NCBI GenBank assembly: GCA_021785515.1
Contig: JAJYEX010000003.1
Location: 124,001 to 188,000, forward strand
Length of the DNA stretch: 64,000 nucleotides
Direction: 5' to 3'
From: Pseudomonadota bacterium
Lineage (GTDB): Bacteria > Pseudomonadota > Gammaproteobacteria > Acidiferrobacterales > UBA6901
Shown in pieces: positions 9,404 to 17,515 of the stretch (position 1 is the stretch's first letter; each line of letters starts with the position of its first letter). The notes below the pieces were generated by a model that was given only the letters and a program-made list of their open reading frames with translations, was not told where the DNA came from and ran no database searches. The position numbers and the translations under genes were made by a program.

Positions 9404-9814
9404 ATGGACAGCGTTGCGCGGAGAGCGGAAAACGTGACGAAGACCGACGAGAAACGTCTGCGTGACATCCTGAAGAGGCTGCCGGAGGCGCAGGCCCGTA
9501 CCCTGCTGGAATTTGCCGAATTCCTGGATGCGCGGACGGTGCAGCCGGCGGCGGGGTCCGGACTGGCGGTGGCGGAACCACCGGCGGTGCTGGCGCCCGG
9601 GGACATTCCGCGCCCGCCGCAGGAGAGCGTGGTAAAGGCCATCAAGCGCCTGGCTGTGACCTATCCGATGCTGGACCGTTCAAAGATGCTGAACGAGACC
9701 TCCACCCTCATGACCCAGCATGTCATCCAGGGACGGGATGCAACCGAGGTGATCGACGAACTCGAGGTTCTGTTCCGCAGCCACTACGAGAAGTTTGTCG
9801 ACAGCCGGAAGTGA
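9404..9814 (+). CDS. Conserved hypothetical protein, 136 aa
   Basis: Begins two bases after the amidotransferase-like gene and is probably co-translated with it. An alternative GTG start lies at the VTKTDEKRL segment. It is mostly helical with a Pro/Ala-rich central linker. The N-terminal part (LKRLPEAQARTLLEFAEFLD) resembles the small helical segment seen in many gammaproteobacterial proteins of unknown function. The C-terminal part (MLNETSTLMTQHVIQGRDAT, then DELEVLFRSHYEKF) is well ordered and acidic. No named family is recognised. Synteny suggests a function shared with the dead amidotransferase. Confidence 0.65.
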   Translation: MDSVARRAENVTKTDEKRLRDILKRLPEAQARTLLEFAEFLDARTVQPAAGSGLAVAEPPAVLAPGDIPRPPQESVVKAIKRLAVTYPMLDRSKMLNETSTLMTQHVIQGRDATEVIDELEVLFRSHYEKFVDSRK

Positions 9815-9824
9815 TTCCGGTTGC

Positions 9825-9841
9825 GGCCGGCGGCACCGGCC
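9825..9841. terminator. Short GC hairpin between convergent genes
   Basis: GGCCGG, a 5-base loop and CCGGCC lie between the ends of the 9404 gene and phoH. There is no T tract, so this is a weak bidirectional terminator candidate. Confidence 0.3.
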
Positions 9842-9866
9842 GTTGCGACCGCGGTCGGTCAGGGCG

Positions 9867-11264
9867 TCACAGGATCTCTGCCGCGTAGTCCGCCAGGCGT
9901 GAACGCTCGCCCCGCTGCAGCGTTACGTGCCCGCTGTGCTCCCAGTGCTTGAACCGGTCGACCGCGTAGGTCAGCCCCGAGGTGGTCTCGGTGAGATAGG
10001 GCGTATCGATCTGCGCGATATTGCCGAGGCAGACGATCTTGCTCCCCGGGCCGGCGCGGGTCACCAGGGTCTTGATCTGGTGCGGGGTGAGATTCTGGGC
10101 CTCATCGATGATGATGAGCTTCTTGAGGAACGTGCGTCCGCGCATGAAGTTGAGCGACTTGATGCGGATACGGCTGCGCACCAGATCGTGGGTTGCCGCC
10201 CGGCCCCAGGCGCCGCGTTCGGCGTGGTCGCTGGGGTTGAGCACGTCCAGGTTGTCCTCGAGCGCGCCCATCCACGGCCCCATCTTTTCCTCCTCGGTGC
10301 CCGGAAGGAAGCCGATGTCCTCGCCCACCGGAATGGTGACGCGGGTCATGATGATTTCGCTGTAACGCTTCTCCTCGAGGGTCTGGGTCAGGGCGGCTGC
10401 CAGCGTGAGCAGGGTCTTGCCGGTGCCGGCCTGCCCCATGAGGGTGATGAAGTCTATTTCCGGGTCCATCAGCAGGTTGAGCGCAAAATTCTGCTCGCGG
10501 TTGCGGGCGCTGATTCCCCAGACGCTGTGATGGGCGCCGCCATAGTCCTGGACGACCTCGATGACCGCGCTGTCGTTCTCGAGTTTTCGCACCACGGCCT
10601 CGAAGCCGCGCTCGCTCTCGTCGAACAGGAACTGGTTTGGCAGCCAGCTGCGCGCCAGCGGTCCGCGGATACGGTAGAACGTGCGGCCGTGATCGGCTTT
10701 CCATGACTCCATGTCCTTGGAATGGGTCTCCCAGAAATCCGCGCCGAGCCTGGCCATGCCCGTGTACAGCAGGTTCGCGTCATCGAGCACCTGATCGTTG
10801 GTGTAATCCTCGGCGCGGATCCCGAGCGCGTGCGCCTTGATGCGCAGGTTGATGTCCTTCGACACCAGCACCACGTCGGCCTCGGGGTGTTTTTTGCCCA
10901 GGTCGAGCGTTACGCCGATCAGGGTGTTGTCCGGACTGCCGTCGGCCATGCCGTTGGGCAGGTGGCTGTGTACGGCCTCCATGTGGAAATATAGCCGCCC
11001 GGATGGCAGCGATTCCGCGGCCGTCGGCAGCTTCAGGCCGCTGCTGATGTCGGCGTCGCGCTTCTCGATGAGGTCGTCGATGAACCGGCTGACCTGGCGC
11101 ACGTTGCGCGCCACCTCGGACATTCCTTTCTTGGCGTGGTCGAGCTCTTCCAGGACGACAATCGGCAGATAGATGTCGTGTTCCTTGAAGCGGAAGATCG
11201 CGGAAGGGTCGTGCATGAGGACGTTGGTGTCCAGCACGAAGATCTTTTTCCGGGGTTCAGGCAT
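9867..11264 (-). CDS. PhoH-family ATPase with N-terminal PIN domain
   Basis: The start is placed at 11264 (MPEPRKKIFVLDTNVLMHDP), since upstream codons belong to the end of bcp. 465 residues. The N-terminal PIN nuclease-like domain has acidic residues in LDTNVLM, VLEELDHAKK and SKDINLR. The C-terminal PhoH helicase-type ATPase has Walker A GQAGTGKT, LPGTEEEKMGPWM and Walker B IIIDEAQNLTP. PIN-PhoH proteins are RNA-linked ATPases (PhoH2 class) with proposed RNase and unwinding roles. It lies 23 bases behind bcp on the same strand and is probably in one operon with it and galT. Confidence 0.92.
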   Translation of the reverse strand: MPEPRKKIFVLDTNVLMHDPSAIFRFKEHDIYLPIVVLEELDHAKKGMSEVARNVRQVSRFIDDLIEKRDADISSGLKLPTAAESLPSGRLYFHMEAVHSHLPNGMADGSPDNTLIGVTLDLGKKHPEADVVLVSKDINLRIKAHALGIRAEDYTNDQVLDDANLLYTGMARLGADFWETHSKDMESWKADHGRTFYRIRGPLARSWLPNQFLFDESERGFEAVVRKLENDSAVIEVVQDYGGAHHSVWGISARNREQNFALNLLMDPEIDFITLMGQAGTGKTLLTLAAALTQTLEEKRYSEIIMTRVTIPVGEDIGFLPGTEEEKMGPWMGALEDNLDVLNPSDHAERGAWGRAATHDLVRSRIRIKSLNFMRGRTFLKKLIIIDEAQNLTPHQIKTLVTRAGPGSKIVCLGNIAQIDTPYLTETTSGLTYAVDRFKHWEHSGHVTLQRGERSRLADYAAEIL

Positions 11265-11287
11265 GAATGGCAGGGAAGGACTTGCAG

Positions 11288-11755
11288 TTACAGCGCGCGC
11301 AGCGCGTCGAGCACGTGGGCCACGTGGCCGTCGACCTTGACGCCCCGGAACTCGTTGCGCAGTATGCCGTCGCGGTCGATGATGAATGTGCTGCGCTCGA
11401 TTCCGATATGCGTCTTTCCGTAGAGTTTCTTTTCCCGCATGACATCGAACAGTGCACACAGGCTGCCGTCGGCGTCTGAGACGAGATCAAAGGGGAAGCA
11501 CTGCTTGCCCTTGAAATTCTCGTGGGACTTGATGCTGTCCCGGGACACGCCCAGTATTTCGGTGTTCAGGTTGCGGAACTCCTCGAAGCTGTCGCGGAAG
11601 TCCTGTCCCTCGGTCGTGCATCCCGGAGTGCTGTCCTTGGGATAGAAGTAAAGCACGAGGTTTTTTCCGCGCAGGTCGGAAAACCGGATGGTCTGGTCGT
11701 CGGTGGCCTGCAGTTCCATGTCTGGCACCGGCTGTCCGATTGCGATACTGCCCAT
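11288..11755 (-). CDS. bcp: Thioredoxin-dependent peroxiredoxin, Bcp/PrxQ type
   Basis: 155 residues, the usual length for PrxQ. The peroxidatic Cys is in YPKDSTPGCTTEGQDF; the resolving Cys found five residues later in E. coli Bcp is absent (Asp/Phe region), so this is a one-Cys-like or alternative-Cys variant. RSTFIIDRDGILR is the conserved C-terminal strand. It reduces organic hydroperoxides and H2O2 with thioredoxin or another thiol donor in the cytoplasm. It lies between galT (90 bases upstream) and phoH. Confidence 0.93.
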   Translation of the reverse strand: MGSIAIGQPVPDMELQATDDQTIRFSDLRGKNLVLYFYPKDSTPGCTTEGQDFRDSFEEFRNLNTEILGVSRDSIKSHENFKGKQCFPFDLVSDADGSLCALFDVMREKKLYGKTHIGIERSTFIIDRDGILRNEFRGVKVDGHVAHVLDALRAL

Positions 11756-11845
11756 TGTTTTTGCCTCCCCCCCAATACCCTTTCTGCCGTCAGCCGGCTA
11801 CGGCGTGAACGCCCGCCCGGCCCGCTTCTAGATTACAGGGGATGG

Positions 11846-12925
11846 TCAATCCAGCACAACCGCCCGCAGGGTCTCGGCCGCTTCTTCCGGACTGATGGTA
11901 TTGACGAACAGCCCCGATCCCAGCTCAAAGCCGGAGGGAATCGTGGTGCGCGGGCAGATTTCGAGGTGCCAGTGGAAGCTTGCGGCGTTTCCGCCGCTGT
12001 CTTCGCCATGCGGTACCGAATGCAGGAAGTAGTTGTACTGGGCTCCGCCGAGGACGGCGTCAAGGCGCGCCATGGTCCGGCGCAGTACCCGCGCCATGTC
12101 GGCGTGGTCCGCGGCGCTGCTCTGCAGAAAATCGGCCTGGTGCGCGAGCGGCAGGATGTGCACCTCCCATTCATAGCGGCTGGCGAAGGGCTTGATGGCG
12201 ATGAAGCGTTCCCCCCGTTCAATCACGAACTGGCCGACGTCGAGGCGGCGGCGGATCTCGCCGGATTCGCGGTCATAGAGCGTGGCCTCGAAGGTCAGCG
12301 CTTCGTCGATCAGGCTGCAGAAGATGCAGCGGTGATTCTTGGTGTAGTAGGCGCGGCTGTTCAGCACCTCCATCTGCACGTTGTCCGGCACCACCGGCAT
12401 GCCAATGATCTGGCTGTGGGTGTGGGCGATGCTGGCGCCGGCGGCCGGCCCGAAGTTCTTGAATACCAGCACGTAGCGCAGCCGCTGGTTGGAGCGGTAG
12501 AGCTGCTCCATGCGGGCGCGGTACGCACCGAACAGCAGGGTCAGATGCTCGGCGGTCATCTCGTGCACCGCTACGCCATGGAAGTTGTGGTCGATGATCA
12601 CTTCGTGGCGCCCGTAGCCGTCGATCGTCTGTTGCAGGCCGAGGTTCAGGTTGGGGTTTTCGCGGTCATCGCCCAGCACCGGGTAGAGGTTTTCGACGAT
12701 GCGGACCTTCCACGGTCCCTGTGCAGGGTAGGTGGCGATCGCCGGCGGTGTCATGGCTTCATTGCCCACGCAGAACGGGCAGGTGTCGACATGACGGCGG
12801 GTGTCGCGCGGTGCCGGAGCTTCATCCTTCTTGGGGCGCATGCTGCGGGCCGTGGCGACCAGCACCGATTCGCTCGGTACGATGGGATTGATTCGGATCT
12901 CTCGGACGACTTTTTCGGTTTTCAT
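11846..12925 (-). CDS. galT: Galactose-1-phosphate uridylyltransferase family protein
   Basis: 359 residues of the HIT superfamily. Zinc ligands are seen as CPFC near residue 50. The nucleotidyl-transfer motif is AHTHSQ in the middle, and a second CIFC pair follows it. FHWHLEICPR and the C-terminal ETLRAVVLD complete the fold. The enzyme exchanges UMP between UDP-glucose and galactose-1-phosphate in the Leloir pathway. No galK or galE is adjacent, so a role in nucleotide-sugar or storage-polysaccharide metabolism, or a related sugar-phosphate substrate, is possible. Confidence 0.85.
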   Translation of the reverse strand: MKTEKVVREIRINPIVPSESVLVATARSMRPKKDEAPAPRDTRRHVDTCPFCVGNEAMTPPAIATYPAQGPWKVRIVENLYPVLGDDRENPNLNLGLQQTIDGYGRHEVIIDHNFHGVAVHEMTAEHLTLLFGAYRARMEQLYRSNQRLRYVLVFKNFGPAAGASIAHTHSQIIGMPVVPDNVQMEVLNSRAYYTKNHRCIFCSLIDEALTFEATLYDRESGEIRRRLDVGQFVIERGERFIAIKPFASRYEWEVHILPLAHQADFLQSSAADHADMARVLRRTMARLDAVLGGAQYNYFLHSVPHGEDSGGNAASFHWHLEICPRTTIPSGFELGSGLFVNTISPEEAAETLRAVVLD

Positions 12926-13770
12926 GGACTCGATGTCTGGGCAGGGGGCGCAAAACAGGTCCGCGCATGGGCCCGGATACGGTAGGGAGTCGCGGCGGGC
13001 ACCGCCACCGGTATTCGCGCTGAACGAGACGGGTCTGGCTGGACCGGACCGGCTGCGGCCTGCTGGGGCACGGTCCGCGCAGGAGCATACTAGAACGCGG
13101 GTCGTTTTTCTAATGGGTCAATGTGCCCGCAGCGCCTCGACGTGAGTTTGGCTGCTCATCCGGAACGATCGATGAATAAGGCATATGTAAGGACTTACGC
13201 AAACCCGCCTATCTGCCTGGTCTGGGTCGTGCCACAAGACCCGCGGTGCACAATTTCCGGGGAGCCAGGTTATCGGAGTGCCCGTTGTTAAGGACTCGTT
13301 GCCTGCATCAGTTCACAACTATCAAGATTTTTGATGTGTCGATTTTTGTTTCTTATTCGGGGTGCCGGTCTTGGCTCGATTGATCATTCGTTTAACGGAG
13401 GAATTGGCTCGTATGGCAGACAGACGACAATTACCAAGGTGGCGGCCCTGCGACTGGCCTTTGCCGCAGGATGCATATGCCAGGGCGATTGGCGCCGGGA
13501 TGAAGCGGATCTCAGTGGCCGGGTCGACAGGCGGCAAGTGGAGTCCGTGAGATTCTCCGATTAACGGCAGTATCCGTCCCCGCACTCTCGTAAGCCGCTA
13601 ACCCTGTGCGGTCGGTGCGTCTGCGAGCCGTGGACGACGGCTCCGAATCAGCCATGAGCGCCATGCCAGCGGAGCGCTGTCGGTTGAGGTCTTGCAGGAC
13701 AACGCAACCCTGACGACCCGGGGTGATATCCGGTCGTCTGCGGGGCGGTCGTCTGCGCCGGGCGTATGGG
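12926..13770. other. Long intergenic region with no assignable gene
   Basis: About 845 bases between divergent galT and the tail of the cytochrome gene. A small frame, 13413-13550 (MADRRQLPRWRPCDWPLPQD), follows a GGAGGA site at about 13399 and could encode a peptide of 45 residues, but it matches nothing I recognise. An AT-rich patch sits near 13320-13350. The rest shows no coding signal. Confidence 0.4.
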
Positions 13771-14505
13771 CTAGTTATCGCCCGGAAAGCTCGGGTTCGG
13801 GTAGTGTGCCAGGTAGCTCCCCGCAGGCACCGAAAGACTGGAGACGTAGGCCGCGAGCGCCTGGATGTCGGAGTCGCTCAGGCTCGCGGTCGCGCTCGAC
13901 ATCACCACAGAGGGGCGGCTAGCCGCGTCCCGGCGGAAATTGCGGAGCGTGCGCATGACGTATTTTGGCTGTTGGCCTGCGATGCGCGGATATTCGCCGC
14001 GACCCATGCCGCTGCCGCCGTGGCAGGCCGCGCAATGCTGGACAAAGAGTGGAGCGCCTTGGGCTGCCAGGGTGGCGTTCGCTACCGGGTGCCGGGTGAG
14101 GGGCACGCTCGCGAAGTAGAGGGCAATCGTGACTTCCTGTGCGGGTGTGAAGGTGCCCGCGAGCTTCTGCATCACGCCCACGTATTCATCACGGCGCTGG
14201 CCGTCGGCAAACTGGCGCATCTGTGCGAGCAGGTAGGCCGGGTTCTGTTCAGCGAGATTGGGGATTTCGGGGTTGACGCTGTTGCCGGCGCTCCCGTGAC
14301 AATATACGCAGAAGCTGTCGGTCTGGTGGCGGCCGGCCTGGAGGAGGGACTGCAGGGCAGGGGGATTCTGTTCGACCGTCTGCAGCCGGGCGTCAAGCGC
14401 GGCGTACGGGCCGGCGGCCAGTGCTGCCACCGGCATTGCTGCTGCCAGCCCCAGAATCACCGCGACCGCCCCGCAGGTACGGACCCGCATGGCTGCCCTT
14501 TGCAT
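13771..14505 (-). CDS. Dihaem cytochrome c, c4-like
   Basis: Two haem-attachment motifs, CVYCH and CAACH, each start a separate cytochrome c domain, as in c4. An N-terminal signal peptide (VILGLAAAMPVAALAAGP) sends it to the periplasm. The start is taken as 14505 (MQRAAMRVRT). An ATG at 14490, preceded by AAGGG, is an equally good choice; a longer frame to 14565 would add a poor N-terminus. Axial Met candidates lie in YVGVMQKL and SVVMSSATASLSD. It would carry electrons between the bc1 complex or other donors and terminal oxidases. An inverted repeat upstream (14595-14619) may control it. Confidence 0.85.
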   Translation of the reverse strand: MQRAAMRVRTCGAVAVILGLAAAMPVAALAAGPYAALDARLQTVEQNPPALQSLLQAGRHQTDSFCVYCHGSAGNSVNPEIPNLAEQNPAYLLAQMRQFADGQRRDEYVGVMQKLAGTFTPAQEVTIALYFASVPLTRHPVANATLAAQGAPLFVQHCAACHGGSGMGRGEYPRIAGQQPKYVMRTLRNFRRDAASRPSVVMSSATASLSDSDIQALAAYVSSLSVPAGSYLAHYPNPSFPGDN

Positions 14506-14594
14506 GACTACCCGTGACAATCGACGCACAAATCCCCCCTTTGTATACGCCGGTCTGGCCGGCAAACGACCGCTAGTCTAGCTTCCGCAACCGG

Positions 14595-14619
14595 TTGCTG
14601 ATTTGATGCAGATCAGCAA
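14595..14619. promoter_or_regulatory. Inverted repeat/FNR-like site between cytochrome c and dapA
   Basis: TTGCTGAT at 14595-14602 and ATCAGCAA at 14612-14619 form a perfect 8-bp inverted repeat. The right side also reads TTGAT-GCAG-ATCAG, one base from the FNR/ANR consensus TTGAT-N4-ATCAA. An oxygen-responsive operator for the cytochrome gene is a reasonable inference. Confidence 0.45.
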
Positions 14620-14633
14620 TATTCCGGATGCAC

Positions 14634-14662
14634 TTGTGTTGAATGAGGGGTAAAAGTACTAT
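14634..14662 (+). promoter_or_regulatory. Putative sigma-70 promoter of dapA
   Basis: TTGTGT, a 17-base spacer and TACTAT end 43 bases before the dapA ATG. Both hexamers are reasonable matches and the leader would be short. Confidence 0.45.
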
Positions 14663-14705
14663 CGCCGCTCGACCTCAGTCATATTCGGCATCTCGTTAAA
14701 ATTCT

Positions 14706-15584
14706 ATGTTCCATGGCAGCATGGTTGCTCTGGTCACGCCGATGCATCCGGACGGCGCGCTTGACCGGGGGGCGCTACGCAGGTTAATCGATTTCCAGAT
14801 CGAGAACGGTACGACTGCCATTGTCGCGGTCGGCACGACCGGCGAGTCGGCCACCCTGGACATGGAGGAGCACTGCGAAGTCATACGCCTGTCTGTGGAA
14901 TACGCCCGCGGACGGGTTCCGGTCATTGCCGGCACCGGAGCCAACAGCACTACCGAGGCCGTCGAGCTGACCCGCTGCGCGCTGGCCGCCCGGGCCGATG
15001 CCTGTCTGCTGGTCACCCCATACTATAATAAGCCGACCCAGGAAGGGCTTTTCCTGCACTACCGCGCCATCGCCGAGGCGGTGCCCATTCCCCAAATCCT
15101 GTACAACGTGCCCGGACGCACTGCCTGCGACCTGTTGCCGGCGACGGTGGCGCGCCTCGCGCAGATCCCCAACATCATCGGCATCAAGGACGCAACCGGC
15201 AACCTTGACCGTAGCCGCGAGCTGATCGCCGGCTGCGGCCCGCAATTCGAGGTCTATTCGGGAGACGATGCCACCGCGCTGGAGACCATGCTGCTGGGCG
15301 GCAAGGGCGTCATTTCGGTGACGACCAACGTGGCGCCGCGTGCCATGGCGGACATGTGCGCTGCCGCCCTGGGCGGTGACGCCAAGACGGCGCGGGCGAT
15401 CAACGAACGGCTCATGGGCTTGCACCGCAACCTGTTCGTGGAGGCCAATCCGATCCCGGTAAAATGGGCCCTGCAGCAGATGGGGCTGATCGAGAGCGGC
15501 ATTCGTCTGCCCTTGACGGTGCTGTCGCCGCAATATCATCAGGTGGTGCGACAGTCGCTGCGCACCGCTGGCCTGGTGTCATGA
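14706..15584 (+). CDS. dapA: 4-hydroxy-tetrahydrodipicolinate synthase
   Basis: 292 residues, the standard length. A TIM-barrel lyase with GTTGESATL (pyruvate carboxylate binding), YYNKPTQEG, YNVPGRT with the catalytic Tyr and IIGIKDATGN with the Schiff-base Lys. It condenses pyruvate with aspartate semialdehyde in lysine and diaminopimelate synthesis. The start at 14706 fits family alignment (MFHGSMVALVTPM). The neighbouring bamC follows as in many gammaproteobacteria. Confidence 0.97.
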   Translation: MFHGSMVALVTPMHPDGALDRGALRRLIDFQIENGTTAIVAVGTTGESATLDMEEHCEVIRLSVEYARGRVPVIAGTGANSTTEAVELTRCALAARADACLLVTPYYNKPTQEGLFLHYRAIAEAVPIPQILYNVPGRTACDLLPATVARLAQIPNIIGIKDATGNLDRSRELIAGCGPQFEVYSGDDATALETMLLGGKGVISVTTNVAPRAMADMCAAALGGDAKTARAINERLMGLHRNLFVEANPIPVKWALQQMGLIESGIRLPLTVLSPQYHQVVRQSLRTAGLVS

Positions 15585-15636
15585 TCGCTTGTCCGGCACG
15601 AGCCGCGACCGCCCCACCCAGAAGGGAAACTTGCCT

Positions 15637-16662
15637 ATGAACGACCGACGAATCGCTACGGGCGCTGTCTGCGCCCTGGCATTGCTGCTGAGCGCCTGCG
15701 GGACCGTCTCGTCCTCCATGCCGCCCGCCTACCAGAACAGCTTCCTGCGCCCGCCGCTGGAAGTGCCCCCGGGGCTGTCGCATCCCGTGACCCAGGACGG
15801 CCTTGATAATGGCGTGTCCGCCCTCGGCGCCGGTTTCGGGAACGAACAGACCCAGCCGGTGCTGCCCCAGATTCCGGACATGCAGCTCGTACGCGCCGGC
15901 AGTGAGCGCTGGCTGGTGGCCAAGGCGCAGCCGGCACAGCTCTGGGATATGGTCCGGCAGTTTGTGAAGAAACAGGGATTGAAGGTTGCCCAGGAATCGC
16001 GTCGCGACGGTACCGTGGACACCGACTGGCAGCCGGTCGAGCCGTTTGCCGCGGCTGCCACCGCCGCCACGCCCAGGGTGCTGGGCGCACGCGCCGCCTA
16101 CCGGTTCCGGCTCGAGCGCGGCATGCATCCCGGAAATACCGAACTGTACATCAGCCGTCGCGGTGTCTACGAGGTGGCTACCGGGCATGGCAATGTGTGG
16201 GAGTCGGCGCCGCCTGATCCCGGCGCGGAAGCGCGCATGCTGCAGGCCTTCATGGTGTTCGCAGGCGCGAAGATGCAGGTGGCTACCGCCCTGGCCAAGG
16301 AGCAGGTCTCGCTGCAGGTCGATGCCCAGGGCAATACGGTGCTGAGCTTCCGCGACAGCCTCGACAACGGCTGGCGCCGGGTGGGAGTCGCTCTTGAGCG
16401 TGGCGGGTGGCTGGTGCGCGACCGCAACCGTTCGGAATGGACCTATCGCGTACAGCGGGCCCGCTCCGGCGGCGGCAAGCCGGGGTTCTTCGGACGGCTG
16501 TTCGGCCACCACGGCGTGAGCGGCGGACCGGTATACCGGGTGGTGCTGAGCGCGGCTGCCGGTGGCTGGGTCCATGTGGTGCTCACCCAGACCGACCGCA
16601 CGCCGGTGCCCACGGCGGTGGCCGAACCCCTGCTCAAGCAGCTTTACCAGCAGCTGCGATAG
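15637..16662 (+). CDS. bamC: Outer-membrane assembly lipoprotein BamC (NlpB/DapX)
   Basis: ATG 15637 follows GAAGGGA and gives a lipoprotein signal (ALALLLSACG) with lipobox LSAC. The mature protein has an unstructured N-terminal region (RPPLEVPPGLSHP, the BamD-binding lasso in known BamC) and two helix-grip domains. The second ends in VAEPLLKQLYQQLR. 341 residues match the family. It is an accessory component of the BAM complex. The dapA-bamC order is conserved, and the next gene starts 34 bases after it. Confidence 0.85.
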   Translation: MNDRRIATGAVCALALLLSACGTVSSSMPPAYQNSFLRPPLEVPPGLSHPVTQDGLDNGVSALGAGFGNEQTQPVLPQIPDMQLVRAGSERWLVAKAQPAQLWDMVRQFVKKQGLKVAQESRRDGTVDTDWQPVEPFAAAATAATPRVLGARAAYRFRLERGMHPGNTELYISRRGVYEVATGHGNVWESAPPDPGAEARMLQAFMVFAGAKMQVATALAKEQVSLQVDAQGNTVLSFRDSLDNGWRRVGVALERGGWLVRDRNRSEWTYRVQRARSGGGKPGFFGRLFGHHGVSGGPVYRVVLSAAAGGWVHVVLTQTDRTPVPTAVAEPLLKQLYQQLR

Positions 16663-16696
16663 CGGAGACGCGCAGCTGCCCGGACCGGACTGCGCT

Positions 16697-17467
16697 GTGC
16701 GTTTCGCGTCGCTGGGCAGCGGCAGCCGCGGCAATGCGACGCTGGTCGAGCATCGTTCTACCTGCCTGCTCATAGACTGCGGGTTCTCCGTGCGTGAGCT
16801 TACGCGACGGCTCGCACGCCTGCAGCGGGACGCCTCGCAGCTCAGCGCCATCGTCGTCACCCACGAGCACGGCGATCATATCCGGGGCGTGGCGGCCTGT
16901 GCGCGGCAGTTCGGGCTGCCGGTATGGATGACGCCGGGCACACTGTGCGCCGTCACGGACCAGGCGTTCGGCGACCTGCCCGACATCAGGCTGTTCAGCT
17001 GCCACGAACCGTTTGCGGTCGGTGACCTCGAGGTGCAGCCCTTCCCGGTTCCGCATGACGCGCGCGAACCGAGCCAGTTTGTCGTGTCCGACGGGAATTA
17101 CCGGCTGGGTGTGCTGACCGATACCGGCTGTGCAACGCGCCACATCGAGGCAAGCCTGAGCGGTTGCCATGCGCTGATCCTGGAATGCAACCACGACCGT
17201 GACATGCTGGCGCACGGCGATTACCCGGATGCGCTCAAGCAGCGCGTGGGTGGCCCCCTGGGTCATCTGGACAATGAATCGGCCGCGGCGCTGCTGGCGC
17301 GGCTCGATACCTCGCGGCTGCAGCACCTGGTTGCCGCCCACCTCAGCGAGAAGAACAACACCCCCTATCTGGCGCGGTCGTGTCTTAGTGCCGCGGTCGG
17401 TTGTCTTGATTCCTGGGTGCAGGTCGCGGACCAGGACGATGGGCTGCCGTGGCGCGACCTGCGGTGA
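16697..17467 (+). CDS. Metallo-beta-lactamase-fold hydrolase, YycJ/VicX-like
   Basis: The start is GTG 16697 (MRFASLGSGSRGN), since this motif is the family N-terminus; longer frames run into bamC. 256 residues. The metal-binding signature is THEHGDHIRG. Further ligands are in FPVPHDA, VLTDTG and AAHLSEKNN. YycJ-like proteins are predicted phosphodiesterases or exonucleases of the MBL superfamily. The gene sits between bamC and purL; in many gammaproteobacteria the same gene follows dapA-bamC, so it probably belongs to this transcription unit. Confidence 0.85.
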   Translation: MRFASLGSGSRGNATLVEHRSTCLLIDCGFSVRELTRRLARLQRDASQLSAIVVTHEHGDHIRGVAACARQFGLPVWMTPGTLCAVTDQAFGDLPDIRLFSCHEPFAVGDLEVQPFPVPHDAREPSQFVVSDGNYRLGVLTDTGCATRHIEASLSGCHALILECNHDRDMLAHGDYPDALKQRVGGPLGHLDNESAAALLARLDTSRLQHLVAAHLSEKNNTPYLARSCLSAAVGCLDSWVQVADQDDGLPWRDLR

Positions 17468-17515
17468 CGCTTCTGCCCTGAGCGACCCTCCCGTATAATG
17501 CCGGAAGGAAATTTC

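Noticed and set aside
11522-12985. Plus-strand open frame of about 487 codons over galT and bcp
   Set aside because: Shadow of two well-supported minus-strand genes.
13331-13564. Overlapping small frames on both strands near 13.3-13.6 kb
   Set aside because: No family signal on either strand; noted only as a possible short peptide at 13413.
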